Of a DNA stretch of 64,000 bases, positions 1 to 9,187 are shown one piece after another. The DNA is taken from positions 447,148 to 511,147 of the forward strand of contig SMSO01000014.1 of NCBI GenBank assembly GCA_004764695.1, given 5' to 3'. The notes beneath the pieces were generated by a model. The model did not search any database and was not told the origin of the DNA. It was given only the letters and a program-made list of their open reading frames with translations. Positions within the stretch are counted from its first letter, which is position 1; every line of letters starts with the position of its first letter. The position numbers and the translations under genes are program-made. This stretch comes from Schizochytrium sp. TIO01 (lineage: Eukaryota; Sar; Bigyra; Thraustochytrida; Thraustochytriidae).

Positions 1-35
1 TTACTTTAAAAAGAAAATAAGTCAACACACCATTC

Positions 36-503
36 ATGAGTTTGGAAGACATTATTGATCGATTGGATACAAAACTGCTCGTCCGTTATGTAACTTATGA
101 TGACCCCCTTGCCTACCATAATGTGTATAGTCTTGTAAGGAAAAAACTTCGAAGAAATAACCAGTTTCATAGAGACCCGAATTATTATTATATTTTCTTG
201 CATTTTGTAACTGACTTTTTAAGAGCATGTCCCCAGTATGAAGGTTTATTTCAGAATATTTTGATTGATTTCATACGACTTACTTCTCGTCAGAAAGATC
301 ATTCTCATTATAATCACACTCGGGATATGGCATATTACGTACGGTTTCCAGAGCTGTTTTTCCCGTCTATCAAATATAGCAAGTGTGCGGAAAGAATATT
401 GATCTTACAAAATATGGTTATGCAGAATAATGCCACTGATAAGCTTCATCATGAAGTCTGGTCTACATTTCTAGTAACTAAACCTCTATACGAATATTGT
501 TAG
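36..503 (+). CDS. Unrecognised 155-residue protein
   Basis: A complete reading frame from ATG to TAG encoding 155 residues; I do not recognise the family. The protein is rich in Tyr, His, Arg and aromatic residues, with an amphipathic helical look and no signal peptide, membrane segment or low-complexity tract. A Tyr-rich patch (PNYYYIFLHFVTDFL, about residues 49-63) is followed by a segment with FPELFFPSIKYSKC. It lies only 30 bases upstream of the next gene on the same strand. Such tight packing of short intronless genes differs from the 0.1-5 kb spacing elsewhere here and would fit a mobile element or integrated viral segment, but no hallmark gene of either is seen. The window starts 35 bases upstream, so its context is cut off. 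Confidence is for a real gene, not for any function. Confidence 0.5.
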   Translation: MSLEDIIDRLDTKLLVRYVTYDDPLAYHNVYSLVRKKLRRNNQFHRDPNYYYIFLHFVTDFLRACPQYEGLFQNILIDFIRLTSRQKDHSHYNHTRDMAYYVRFPELFFPSIKYSKCAERILILQNMVMQNNATDKLHHEVWSTFLVTKPLYEYC

Positions 504-533
504 ATGGACAGTATTGCATAATGATACAAAAGT

Positions 534-1223
534 ATGGGTTTCGATAGTCGAATGGATTTGGAGTTTGGCAACCTCAAGTTTAGTCGAGGTGTTGAAAAGT
601 TACGCAAGGTTCTAAATGCGCACTATCGGAACATTAAAAGGTTTTCTATATTTTTTGTATGTGTCCTACTGAGCGTATCGATCAAGTTGGCTTCAATGAA
701 TGTGAACTATGTTGCAAGTACAGTTGATTCTATGGGAGAGGCTATTACTCTTTCTGAACCAACTTACACCCCATTCCATTTGACAACTGAACTAGTCGCC
801 ACACCCGTCGAGGGTACACAGCAATTTCCCATCAAACCAAGTGCGATGAATCAGAAGATACAAACACTCAATCTAGTTGCTGCGATCTCAAGTGTAGAGA
901 CCTTTTTGGAAAACACAGGCTCTAGGTGCATTCATCTTAAATACTTTGGTGTACCTTATGATCTTATTGTGTTCAAGCATAACCATGCACTTGATGAAGC
1001 AAGTACGTCACCGTATGACATCATTGTTAATCCCGAAGTTCGCGAAGTTTCTGCAACTTTGCATAGGCGTCAAGTAGAAAATATTTATGGAGAAATGGAA
1101 TATATCAAGCTACCGAGTTACCTAATCATGGATTATAAGGACGCTGACTTGGAGAGTCAATATGGTAAAAAGTTCACTGACGAACTAGGTTATTGCATTT
1201 GGTATTATCTTCGTAAAACTTGA
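534..1223 (+). CDS. Unrecognised single-pass membrane protein, 229 residues
   Basis: Complete frame, ATG to TGA, 229 residues. Residues about 1-36 are polar and basic, then a hydrophobic stretch (SIFFVCVLLSVSIKLASM, about 38-55) preceded by KR reads as one membrane anchor, probably with the basic N-terminus inside and the rest lumenal or outside. The C-terminal half is soluble and mixed alpha/beta in character, with an IIVNPEVREVS segment followed by a Tyr/Asp-rich tail ending at a Lys-Thr. No family is recognised. It follows the first gene by 30 bases and its stop lies 8 bases from the end of the convergent Crinkler-like gene, an unusually compact arrangement for this window. A DLEFGNLKFSRG segment precedes the anchor. 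The first ATG was used as start; M6 (MDLEF) is an alternative. Confidence 0.5.
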   Translation: MGFDSRMDLEFGNLKFSRGVEKLRKVLNAHYRNIKRFSIFFVCVLLSVSIKLASMNVNYVASTVDSMGEAITLSEPTYTPFHLTTELVATPVEGTQQFPIKPSAMNQKIQTLNLVAAISSVETFLENTGSRCIHLKYFGVPYDLIVFKHNHALDEASTSPYDIIVNPEVREVSATLHRRQVENIYGEMEYIKLPSYLIMDYKDADLESQYGKKFTDELGYCIWYYLRKT

Positions 1224-1231
1224 AAGAAAAC

Positions 1232-3442
1232 TTAATCGATTTGAAATAGAGAATGAAGTTCAGCCATCTCTACCGCATAAGGGTCAGTGGTGTTGTATTG
1301 TGAAACGATATACATATTATCTTGTTGTGATCGCTTGACTGCACCCGTCGCACCTCCACTAATTTGGCGTTCTTTTGCCTCTTTATATGGAATGGGTGCG
1401 AATGAAGCAGAACCAAAATCGATCAGAAAAACCTTGACGGACTCCGAATCATTTGTTTGATTTTCAAGGAGAGCAAAGTTTGCAAGACGAATATCACCAT
1501 GCAAAACACCCAACTTATGTACAGCCTTTAGGCTCTTGACACAAGCAGCCAGCAGTCCAGGAAGACTCAGTGTTCTACTATCAAGTTTATCTAGACTTGT
1601 ACCACACTTGGCAGTTGCAATCATGACCCGAGAGAGGGTGAACTCACCCCCAAAGATCATAAAGGGTACGTGGATACCTTGAAGTTCTCGCAAAGGTCCA
1701 GTGTACATACTAATCTCAGTAGAAAATGATTCTTCCGCGAACTCGCGATATTTCTTGCGAATAGTGGACCTCCTGAACTTAACAAAAAGGTCCAAACCAT
1801 CCTCCCACTTTACACTTGATGTAATTGCAATCTCTGACGAGGATATAAGGGTCCAAGATGGATCCCATGGGAAGGGAAGCATCATGTCCTGCACCGAGAG
1901 AGGAAGCTGGCGAGATAGATTGTTCCGAGCTTGGTTCACTTCGGAGTCTCCATCTGAGACATCGTTGGCTTCAAATATTGCAGACAGAATTGTTTCTCGA
2001 GCTGCTTGGTTACATGCACCTCCTTCACTGCACCATGTGTCTCTAATGAACATGTAAGTTCTTGATCTTATAGAGAGGGGTATCCTTGTGGTCCCTCTTC
2101 TAATATAGGAACCAAGAGCTTCAAGAAGAAAAGCGTAGAGAACAGACATTGTTGACATTGGTCCAGATGTGTGTGCTTGAAATGCATCGCTTACATAGAG
2201 CTTAGCATTTTCATCGAGTTTGCAGAAATAAGTAAATTCGAAGGTGGTCAAAATGCCAAATTCGTTATTCGTGGCAATCATGTATCCGACGAGCTGAGCT
2301 ACAGAATTGATCAATCCACTATCTCCTGCCGGTAGTTGTATGTCAACGGAGCGCTCCTCAACAGGTTCATGTAGTAGTAGATCCGTTTCTATCCGTAATG
2401 GTGGGTCCTGATTTCCGTTAATGACTTCTAAAGGAGCATTACCTATACCGTAATACGACTGAAAGAAATCAGGCGGCCCGAAAGGAAGTTGAGTACCATT
2501 TCCATCAGACCTTTGATTGTTTGAGAGAATTCTCAAAGGGGCCTTGACTTCAACTGGACAAAAGCAGCATTGGTTGGTATTATTGATATTGTTGAAAAGA
2601 CAAGCAATATCAACCGATGTACCGATAGCAGTACCAAATTGCATATACCATGACAAATTGTCAACATCCAGATTTCGGTTCGACAACCGTATGATCGTCA
2701 TAGCGGTTTCGATAGCAAGCGAAAAATGACGACTTACGTGTTCCTTCATGAGACCTAACTCAAAATCTTGTAGTGGTAAGCCACATTGGGTCGATAAAAT
2801 AGTGATGTTTCTTGCAGCAAGCTCTTGAATCTTTTCTGCAACACGGACTTCATTATTGAAGTTTCTCCATCTAAGAACTTGAGATGGCCTGATGTTCCCC
2901 ACAAATCTACCTACTCTTGACCCCGTGGGATATACATTCCGTACATAGTTTTGGGTAAGAGGTCTTGCGAGGGCAACTTCTGCACGTGGAAATGCTCTAG
3001 ACTCAGCCGTATCCGCACGAGCCCTCTCTCTAGCTCTTTCCGCAGCCTCAGTGTCTGCACGAGCCCTTTCAGTGTCTGCACGAGCCCTCTCTCTAGCTCC
3101 TTCCGCAGCCTCTTGTAGTGTCTCAAGTGATATTACTGCAGATTGAAACGATTCATTCTCTCCATCATCATTTAACATTAAATCCAGGTTTGCGATAGCA
3201 TTATTAATAACTTCGTGATCTCCCAGCTGAGCAAGTACCTGGTACCGTCTAGGGCGTCTTATCCTACCCACCTGCCTCGCCTCATCGTTTGTCACAGGAT
3301 TGCCCTCTGCAAGTCTTCGGATTATAGTGACTATAGCATCAATTGATATAGATAAGTGTGGTGTGCGAGACCTTGTAGGGTTGGGCCCATCCTGCCTAGC
3401 TGTGCGGCCGCGCGTATCTCTGCTGCTGCTGCTGCTGCTCAT
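1232..3442 (-). CDS. Crinkler-type effector-like protein: PD-(D/E)xK nuclease core plus C-terminal protein kinase
   Basis: 736 residues in one exon. The N-terminus is Ser- and Arg-rich, followed by an Ala/Arg/Glu/Asp repeat helix (about 113-148). Residues about 190-420 match the nuclease-fold core of Crinkler-RHS-type proteins: Asp278 then Glu298-Val-Lys300 (VEVKAP) form the D...ExK triad, and QLVGYMIATNNEFGILTTFE (383-402) is the usual following segment. Residues about 530-736 resemble a divergent kinase: Lys555 in FVKF, LHGDIRLANF (Asp650, Asn655 of the catalytic loop) and DFG at 675-677; the usual HRD Arg is replaced (HGD) and the tail after DFG is short. Family knowledge: such proteins are secreted effectors in oomycetes and chytrids, or intragenomic-conflict proteins descended from transposon-linked nucleases. 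No signal peptide is visible, which favours an intracellular role. Both catalytic sets look intact. It converges with the small membrane-protein gene. Confidence 0.75.
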   Translation of the reverse strand: MSSSSSSRDTRGRTARQDGPNPTRSRTPHLSISIDAIVTIIRRLAEGNPVTNDEARQVGRIRRPRRYQVLAQLGDHEVINNAIANLDLMLNDDGENESFQSAVISLETLQEAAEGARERARADTERARADTEAAERARERARADTAESRAFPRAEVALARPLTQNYVRNVYPTGSRVGRFVGNIRPSQVLRWRNFNNEVRVAEKIQELAARNITILSTQCGLPLQDFELGLMKEHVSRHFSLAIETAMTIIRLSNRNLDVDNLSWYMQFGTAIGTSVDIACLFNNINNTNQCCFCPVEVKAPLRILSNNQRSDGNGTQLPFGPPDFFQSYYGIGNAPLEVINGNQDPPLRIETDLLLHEPVEERSVDIQLPAGDSGLINSVAQLVGYMIATNNEFGILTTFEFTYFCKLDENAKLYVSDAFQAHTSGPMSTMSVLYAFLLEALGSYIRRGTTRIPLSIRSRTYMFIRDTWCSEGGACNQAARETILSAIFEANDVSDGDSEVNQARNNLSRQLPLSVQDMMLPFPWDPSWTLISSSEIAITSSVKWEDGLDLFVKFRRSTIRKKYREFAEESFSTEISMYTGPLRELQGIHVPFMIFGGEFTLSRVMIATAKCGTSLDKLDSRTLSLPGLLAACVKSLKAVHKLGVLHGDIRLANFALLENQTNDSESVKVFLIDFGSASFAPIPYKEAKERQISGGATGAVKRSQQDNMYIVSQYNTTDPYAVEMAELHSLFQID
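2999..3106 (-). repeat. Imperfect coding repeat, Ala/Arg/Glu/Asp helix
   Basis: Within the Crinkler-like gene, residues about 113-148 are built from variations of RERARADTE and AAERARER, encoded by nearly identical repeated DNA. They should form a charged helix. The repeats are similar enough at DNA level to change copy number by slippage. Confidence 0.7.
3419..3440. repeat. (CTG)n encoding the N-terminal Ser run
   Basis: Six consecutive CTG trinucleotides on the plus strand, read as AGC serines at residues 2-7 of the Crinkler-like protein on the minus strand. A short coding microsatellite. Confidence 0.8.
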
Positions 3443-4455
3443 CGTTGCTGATTTGCTTGCATTTGTTTGTCCATCACTCTTTTGCAGAACCCCGCCGCTC
3501 TCTTAAGTAACCCTTATGAATTCTTACTGTGCGTGAAAGAAAGAAATAGTCTTTAAATTGAAAAGTCGAAATTGACCTCGAGTTCCGCGGTAAGAAATCG
3601 AGGAAGAGCAAGAGCAAGAGCTTCCCACGCCAGCGGCAGCACCAACAGCGGCAGCGCCAGCAGCACCAGCACCAGCACCAGCAACAGGTAGAAGGAGCGG
3701 GAAAGTCCGGCTCGCTTCGTCGTAACCCCACGCGTAAGCGCAGGCCCTCTACCAGCCCGATCCTGATACTAAATTTGATGATGACCACAGCGGCGACAGT
3801 GATGATGAAGAGGACGTCGACTCTGATGAGGATCCCTCAACTTCAGACGAAGAGGAAGAATCAGAAGAAGATTATTACGACTCTGATGACCTCGCATTTA
3901 TTGCCAACAGCGATGAAGAAGACGAAGAAGCTTCTGATGAATCATGCACAGAAAGTGAATATGATGGTGACGGTCGGTCGTGGTTGCCTCTAATCATATA
4001 GCTGGGTCTTGCATTTTGCAGTCCAAATTCGCCGCGCGAAATGAAGTTTCTGAAGAAGCTCTTGTTTCCACGCATAGGTGTACCGTCAACATCATCCCCA
4101 GATCAATGATGCCTTGTGGTGTGATTGGGCACCTGTCTCATATACCTTTGCCTAAAGAGGCTTTGTTCCCCTCACTCGATCACATAGAACACACATTGCG
4201 TAGCACCTAGTTGGCTATGCCATCTAATGGTAATAGAGGAGTAGCTATGAACAGATAGTACTAGAGCTAGGTAGGAGTTTGACAGCACGTGCACAGACTG
4301 CCCAAAAGTCGAGTCGGACGAGCTCCTGGGCGCATGTGCGCTTCTGCGTCACTTGTGCACTGCACCGTCACTTTAGCTGACTTCGCCAGAGCGTTTCGTA
4401 AGTAGAGCGTGACGTAGACAGCTTTAAGCAAGACCAACGAGCCCAGGTTAAGATT
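3443..4455. other. Intergenic, with CAG/CAC-rich tract and acidic gene scrap
   Basis: No intact gene. At about 3608-3690 the plus strand carries an impure CAG/CAC repeat that in one frame reads as Gln/His/Arg after a Ser-Arg-Lys-rich stretch. Directly after it, in another frame, comes the acidic segment listed separately. From about 4200 to 4455 nothing recognisable is seen before the ankyrin gene. Confidence 0.6.
3738..4001 (+). pseudogene. Acidic Asp/Glu/Ser-rich coding scrap, no start codon
   Basis: An open stretch of 87 codons with no ATG, extremely rich in Asp, Glu and Ser (for example DSDDEEDVDSDEDPSTSDEE, then DDLAFIANSDEEDEEASD), ending at TAG. Upstream, in a frame shifted by one, lies a basic Gln/His/Arg/Lys-rich stretch ending NPTRKRRP. 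A basic block followed by an acidic one, out of phase with each other, looks like the remains of one gene with an indel or a lost intron. Acidic tracts of this kind occur in many nuclear and viral proteins, so no family can be named. It might instead be an exon whose partners I cannot find. Confidence 0.3.
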
Positions 4456-7400
4456 ATGGGGGATTGCGACGACGATGGTTTGCTATGGGCAGCGTACGCT
4501 GGTCAACTAGGGCAGGTTCGTTAAATCATATCAAGGAGACCCGAACTGGTGAATCAAACAGACGATTATGGTACTACAGCGTTGATCCTATGCGCCGAAC
4601 AAGGGCATCTTCAAATTGCAGAATATCTACTTTGACACAATGCAGATCCAAACCACAAAGACCAAGGAGGGAAGACCGCCCTGCTAAAGGCGTCTAAACA
4701 TGATCATTTAAAGCTGGCGAAGTTGCTTTTAGAGCACCATGCAGATCCAAACCAAGAATACCAATACAATAACTCTGCCTTGATCAAAGCAGTGGGAAAT
4801 GGCAATACCGAATTGATCAAATTGCTCTTGCAGCGTCCAACGGCCAACTACAGCCACGACGAAAGAGATGACGCTTTGAGAAGTGCGTCTTCTCAAAACA
4901 ACCTTGAGCTGGTGAAGTTGATTTTGAAGTGCCATCCAAACTCAAGCGATGAGGCTCGTGGAGTCTCCTTGATATCGGCATCTAGGATCGGCAATCTTCA
5001 ATTAGCCACTGTGCTTCTTGAGCACCACGCTAACCTAAACAATTATGGCATGCATGGACATTCCGCCTTGATCGAAGCATCCAAAGCTGGCAACCTTCAA
5101 TTAGTGAAGCTACTCTTACAACGCGGCGCAGATGTAAACCAGCATTGTTCTTATGGACGTTCTGCCTTGATCGAAGCGTCTGAAGCTGGCAACGTTCAGT
5201 TAGTGAAGCTGCTCCTGCAACGCGGCGCAGATGTAAACCAGCATTGTAATTATGGACATTCTGCCTTGTTCAAAGCGTCTCGTTGCAGCAGACTCGAGGT
5301 AGCAAGAGTTCTTCTGGAGCACTCCGCAAATCCAAACTGTCGTGATACAAACGGGAGATCTGCCATTATAGAGCTATCTAGATACCGAGAAGTAAACCTG
5401 AAGTTAATAGAGTTACTTCTGCAGCACAATGCAGACCCAAACTATTTGGATGAAGACGGATACTCTGCTTTGATATGGGCGACCCAACGTAGCAACCTCA
5501 GTTTGGCAAAACTGCTATTGAAGTATCATGCAGATCCAAACAAGGGAGTTTACATGTATCCCTTGCACATCAGTTGTGAGAGTGATGACCTTCAAATGGT
5601 AAGTCTTCTCTTGGAGAATCGTGCAGATCCAAATCTCAAATCTGGTGATGAAAGGACTGCTTTAATGATGCTGCGTGGATGGAGTAATTGTCTTGAAATC
5701 GCGAAATTACTTCTCGAGAACCATGCAGATCCAAACTACGAAGATAAATACGGAGAGACGGCCTTATTTGCAGCAATGCGTTCTTGCAGGCCCGAAGTGG
5801 CAGACTTGCTCTTAAAGAACTATCCAAACATGAATCACCAATCCCATCGCGGAGTGACGGCCTTGATGGTTGCGTGTGAAGAAAGTAACCATGGCGCTAT
5901 AACGGTTTTACTTGAAAATGGAGCTGATCCAAATATATGCACTAAGTTCACTTCTCCTCTGAGGGCACTTCTGAGATGCTCCTACTATAACACTTTCCTA
6001 TTGGTAAAGAGCCTTGTCGAATATGGCGCAGATATTAATTGGAGGAATCAAGATGGAGAGAGTTTGCTGATGTTGATAAGCACTGGGGAAACTGACCTAG
6101 TACACTTTCTACTCGAGAATGGTGCAGACCCAAGTGATCATGCTACCCTATTGAAAAACGCCTGCCAAGAAAATAACCTTGAATTGGTGAAAACCCTACT
6201 CTGGAGCTACTCAGTAGACCCAAACGAAACTAAAAAAGATGGGGAAAGATTTTATTCTGCTCTATATTATGCATGCGAACGCAGAAACCCCGAAATAGTA
6301 GAACTCCTACTAAAGCAAGGGGCAAATCCCCAATTAATATCTCGGCGACAGGAAACCCTCTTGATGTTTGCGTGTCGAAGAGGATATGTTGACATAGTAA
6401 AATTGCTTCTCGAGTATGGTGCAGATCCAAATGTTCTAGACATGGACGGAGCGAGTGTATTGATGTACTCTGCATCACTTCAGGACTCTACATTAATGAG
6501 TCTTTTACTTAAGTATGGTGGCAACCCTACGTTGCGTGACAAAAAGAAGAGGTCTGTTTTGATGCACTATCTATATTGGACTAATCCAAAGATACTTGAA
6601 CTCCTCCTCGAGCATGGCGCTGACCCAAACGAACACTGCGGAGACTCGAACATATCTAGTTCTGGGCCAATTCTGAATATGCTATGTAAACAGCGTTACT
6701 ATGAGTGGGCGGAACGTCAATTAAGGGTACAAGCGTGAGCATCCATTGGACCGAGGGCAAGATGGGAAGCCAATCCTCATGAACGAATACCAGCACTCTC
6801 ATTTAGAATCACTCAAAATTCTTCTTAGACACGGAGCAAACCCAAACTCACGTGATGAAGGTAGAGAGACGGTTCTCAACACTGCGTGTAAGCAATGCCC
6901 TACCGAGTGGGTAAGGGTATTACTGGAAAATGGCGCAGACCCAAATCATAGAAATCAGTTTGGTTGCATAGCCCTAATGACTGTATATTGCAGAGGCTTC
7001 TTCAATTCTAGACAAGAATTTGTTTGTCAGGAAGGCCATCTTGAGTTAGCTGCATTACTTCTCGAGCACGGCGCATGTGTCAGAATTAGTGACAACCGCC
7101 ATAAAACTGCGCTAGATTATGCCAGGAATGCTGGAGTTCCGGAGTTACTGGAGTTTTTCTCGAATGGTGATGTTTCCAAGTATCTTCAGGAGGAGCTCGA
7201 ACTCCCTCAAAGTGTTGTGGTACAATTTTATCTAAATAAAATTGTTACTTTTGAGGACTGCTGCCTTGTCACTGAAGATAAGCTTGTCAAGATGGGCATA
7301 GTTCGAGGTTTTGATCGAAGGAAGTTTCTGAAGAGGTTTTACAAGGAGCCTCCGGCAGCAAAGCTTCCACGGGTATATGAGTTCGATCGCCCGCCGTGTT

Positions 7401-7874
7401 TCAACTACACGATCTCGACGATCTCTGCGCTGCTATGATGCCTTCTTAACGCATGAGTGGGGTTCAGACGGTCTTCCCACTCACAGCATTGTCTCTGTAT
7501 TAAACACAAAGCTGGTAGAGGCAGGTCTTACGACCTGGTTTGATGGTGAGCGCGTTTCTGGTAACATTGCGCAACAGGTAAGTGAAGGCGTGCAAAAGTC
7601 CAAGAAAATCATTGTGTGTGTCACACGCCGGTACATGGAAAAACTCCAGAGCAATAATGCGGACTGGTGCAAAGATGAATTCTTGGCGGCAACTCGTGTG
7701 CACAATGGCGTTGAAAACATGATCCCCCTAGTGCTGGAGCCAGAGATGCTAATAGCTAATTCCTGGAGAGGCCCACTACAACTACACCTTGGTGGGCATC
7801 TCTATATTGACTTTTCAACAGAGGAACATCGCGAGGCAAATTTTCAAGAGCTGTTAAATCGAATAAGGTCATGA
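4456..7874 (+). pseudogene. Ankyrin-SAM-TIR protein gene, broken by two stops and two frame changes
   Basis: From ATG at 4456 the frame reads through an N-terminal ankyrin start, a TAA at 4522, more repeats, a TGA at 4633 (just before HNADPN), then 671 open codons of about 20 ankyrin repeats (4723-6738). About three more repeats and a SAM-like domain continue one frame on (6746-7438), and a TIR domain one frame further (7377-7874). Many repeats have the HADPN/GADPN turn. Removing one base at each frame change gives a length divisible by three (1139 codons including the stops), so the pieces belong to one gene. Sensor repeats, SAM and TIR in this order mirror SARM1, where TIR cleaves NAD+. Two nonsense codons plus two shifts point to a pseudogene; assembly error could explain the shifts but less easily the stops. 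The 671-codon piece may still be translated alone. Confidence 0.8.
7377..7874 (+). pseudogene. TIR-domain portion of the broken ankyrin-SAM-TIR gene
   Basis: The open stretch of 165 codons holds a near-complete TIR domain. YDAFLTHEWG (20-29) is the first strand and box 1, GLTTWFDGERVSG (50-62) is the BB-loop region, and DWCKDEF (97-103) places Glu101 where the catalytic glutamate of SARM1-type NADases sits (DWVHKEI in SARM1). IPLVLEP follows as the next strand. TIRs beginning YDxFLSHEWG that follow ankyrin or SAM domains are known from protists and invertebrates. The upstream SAM-like domain, about 7168-7350, has WL-type helices (VSKYLQEELELPQ, then LVKMGIVRGFDRRKFL). The active-site residues look intact although the gene is broken upstream, which suggests recent damage or a sequencing artefact. 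Confidence 0.8.
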
Positions 7875-9187
7875 TTTTTAGTTTAGTTTTACTTGAAACA
7901 TTCTGCGCATATATATAACGTTTCAACCTGCCAGTAGTAGTGGCCACTAGGGGGGTGTGGGGGGGGGTATGTACATCAATACAATTTCAGTTGTGAGAAA
8001 AACGAAGTAGCTGTTACTTGAACCGAGAATAATAGGATAAGCAACTGATACGTGCCTATGATTATAGGGGAACACTACTGTAAAGTGTAAAGGGAAGACA
8101 TATGATGCAATTCAAGTATTCGCACCAGTAAAGTTAATTGTTAATTTATTCAAATCATTTGAGTTGAATTGAATGCAAGAACTGTTGCAATATTATTGTC
8201 TTAATCCACTATCGGAGCAAAACCCTCTACCAAGTAGGACATTAATTTACTTGCAAACCAGGTATTCTTAAGCGCTGATCTCAAATGCACCCATATTGCA
8301 CACCATATACCACACCATGCATTTCACTCTAACGAAATCTCTCTTTCCACAATGCCATCGTTACTCAATAAAGATTCCCAACAGTGAACGATCCTTGAGG
8401 TTGTCAAATTAAGCTCTGCGTGAGTAACGCGAGGTGCCTGTCCAAACCTGTGCGGCTGCAACCTTCGTTTGCACTTTCATAGATGTCTCACCTTGGTTAA
8501 TATACAAGCCATTCCTTGCTTTGGTCCCTCTTTCCTTTGCTCTAGATTGCCTCTCACATCGCCCATACCACACTTTGCACAGAGGTCTTTCACTCCCCTC
8601 TAATTAGTACGAAAGCGGTCTAGCTACCTGATAGGAGCTGCTAGTAGCTCTTAAACTTGGAAGGAGGTCTCTGTTCAAGTTCTCTCTTTCCCCAAAAGTA
8701 CAGTACTTACCAAGATATGTGAAGCAGCCATCAACGCTTTCATGCAATGCAAACAGCTTTCATGTAGCCATTCTGATTAAAAATGCCTGTGTTTTATGCT
8801 TCTGCACGCACCACGATTCGGTTTGCTTCGAAAGCAGTTGCTTTGCTAGACCGTGTGGGCTCGCTGGCACTCTTAGCGACTGCTAGCGCGGGGCTAGCCA
8901 TGTTTACTTGTGCTTTGAGGTTAAAGAGTAGAGGACTTGGAAGAAAAGTTCTACATGATTAGGAGGGTAAAAGGAAATGAGAGAAATGAATTCATTGATG
9001 AGATGGGATGAATAAGAATAAGAAGCTTGAAGCGAAGAGAAAACGAATCGAGAATCACGATATGAATCACGATCTGTGGAAACTGAAGAGGCAATAGGTA
9101 AATCGTTTGCCGAAGGCTGGCGGGTTGGCAGCAGTTTGAGGCTTGCTGAAGACTGTGGTCGGCTGACGAGGTTTTGCTGCAGCCAAG
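7875..9187. other. Intergenic, 1.3 kb
   Basis: No gene found on either strand. A G-rich tract (six G, TGT, nine G) lies at 7950-7967. The rest is moderately AT-rich with no repeats or RNA genes that I can recognise. The last few hundred bases should hold the promoter and 5' leader of the MFS gene. Confidence 0.5.

Noticed and set aside
870-1220. Peptide-deformylase-like order of segments in the second small gene
   Set aside because: Only a loose resemblance (a strand, then NPEV, then a tail); the HExxH metal site and the EGCLS motif are absent.
3474-3788. Minus-strand Cys/Trp-rich frame opposite the CAG/CAC tract
   Set aside because: It is the shadow of a trinucleotide repeat, with CWCW runs that no protein family has.
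4522-4545. A tiny intron removing the TAA at 4522
   Set aside because: The only GT...AG pair nearby spans about 25 bases, too short for splicing, with no branch site, and it would break the ankyrin text.
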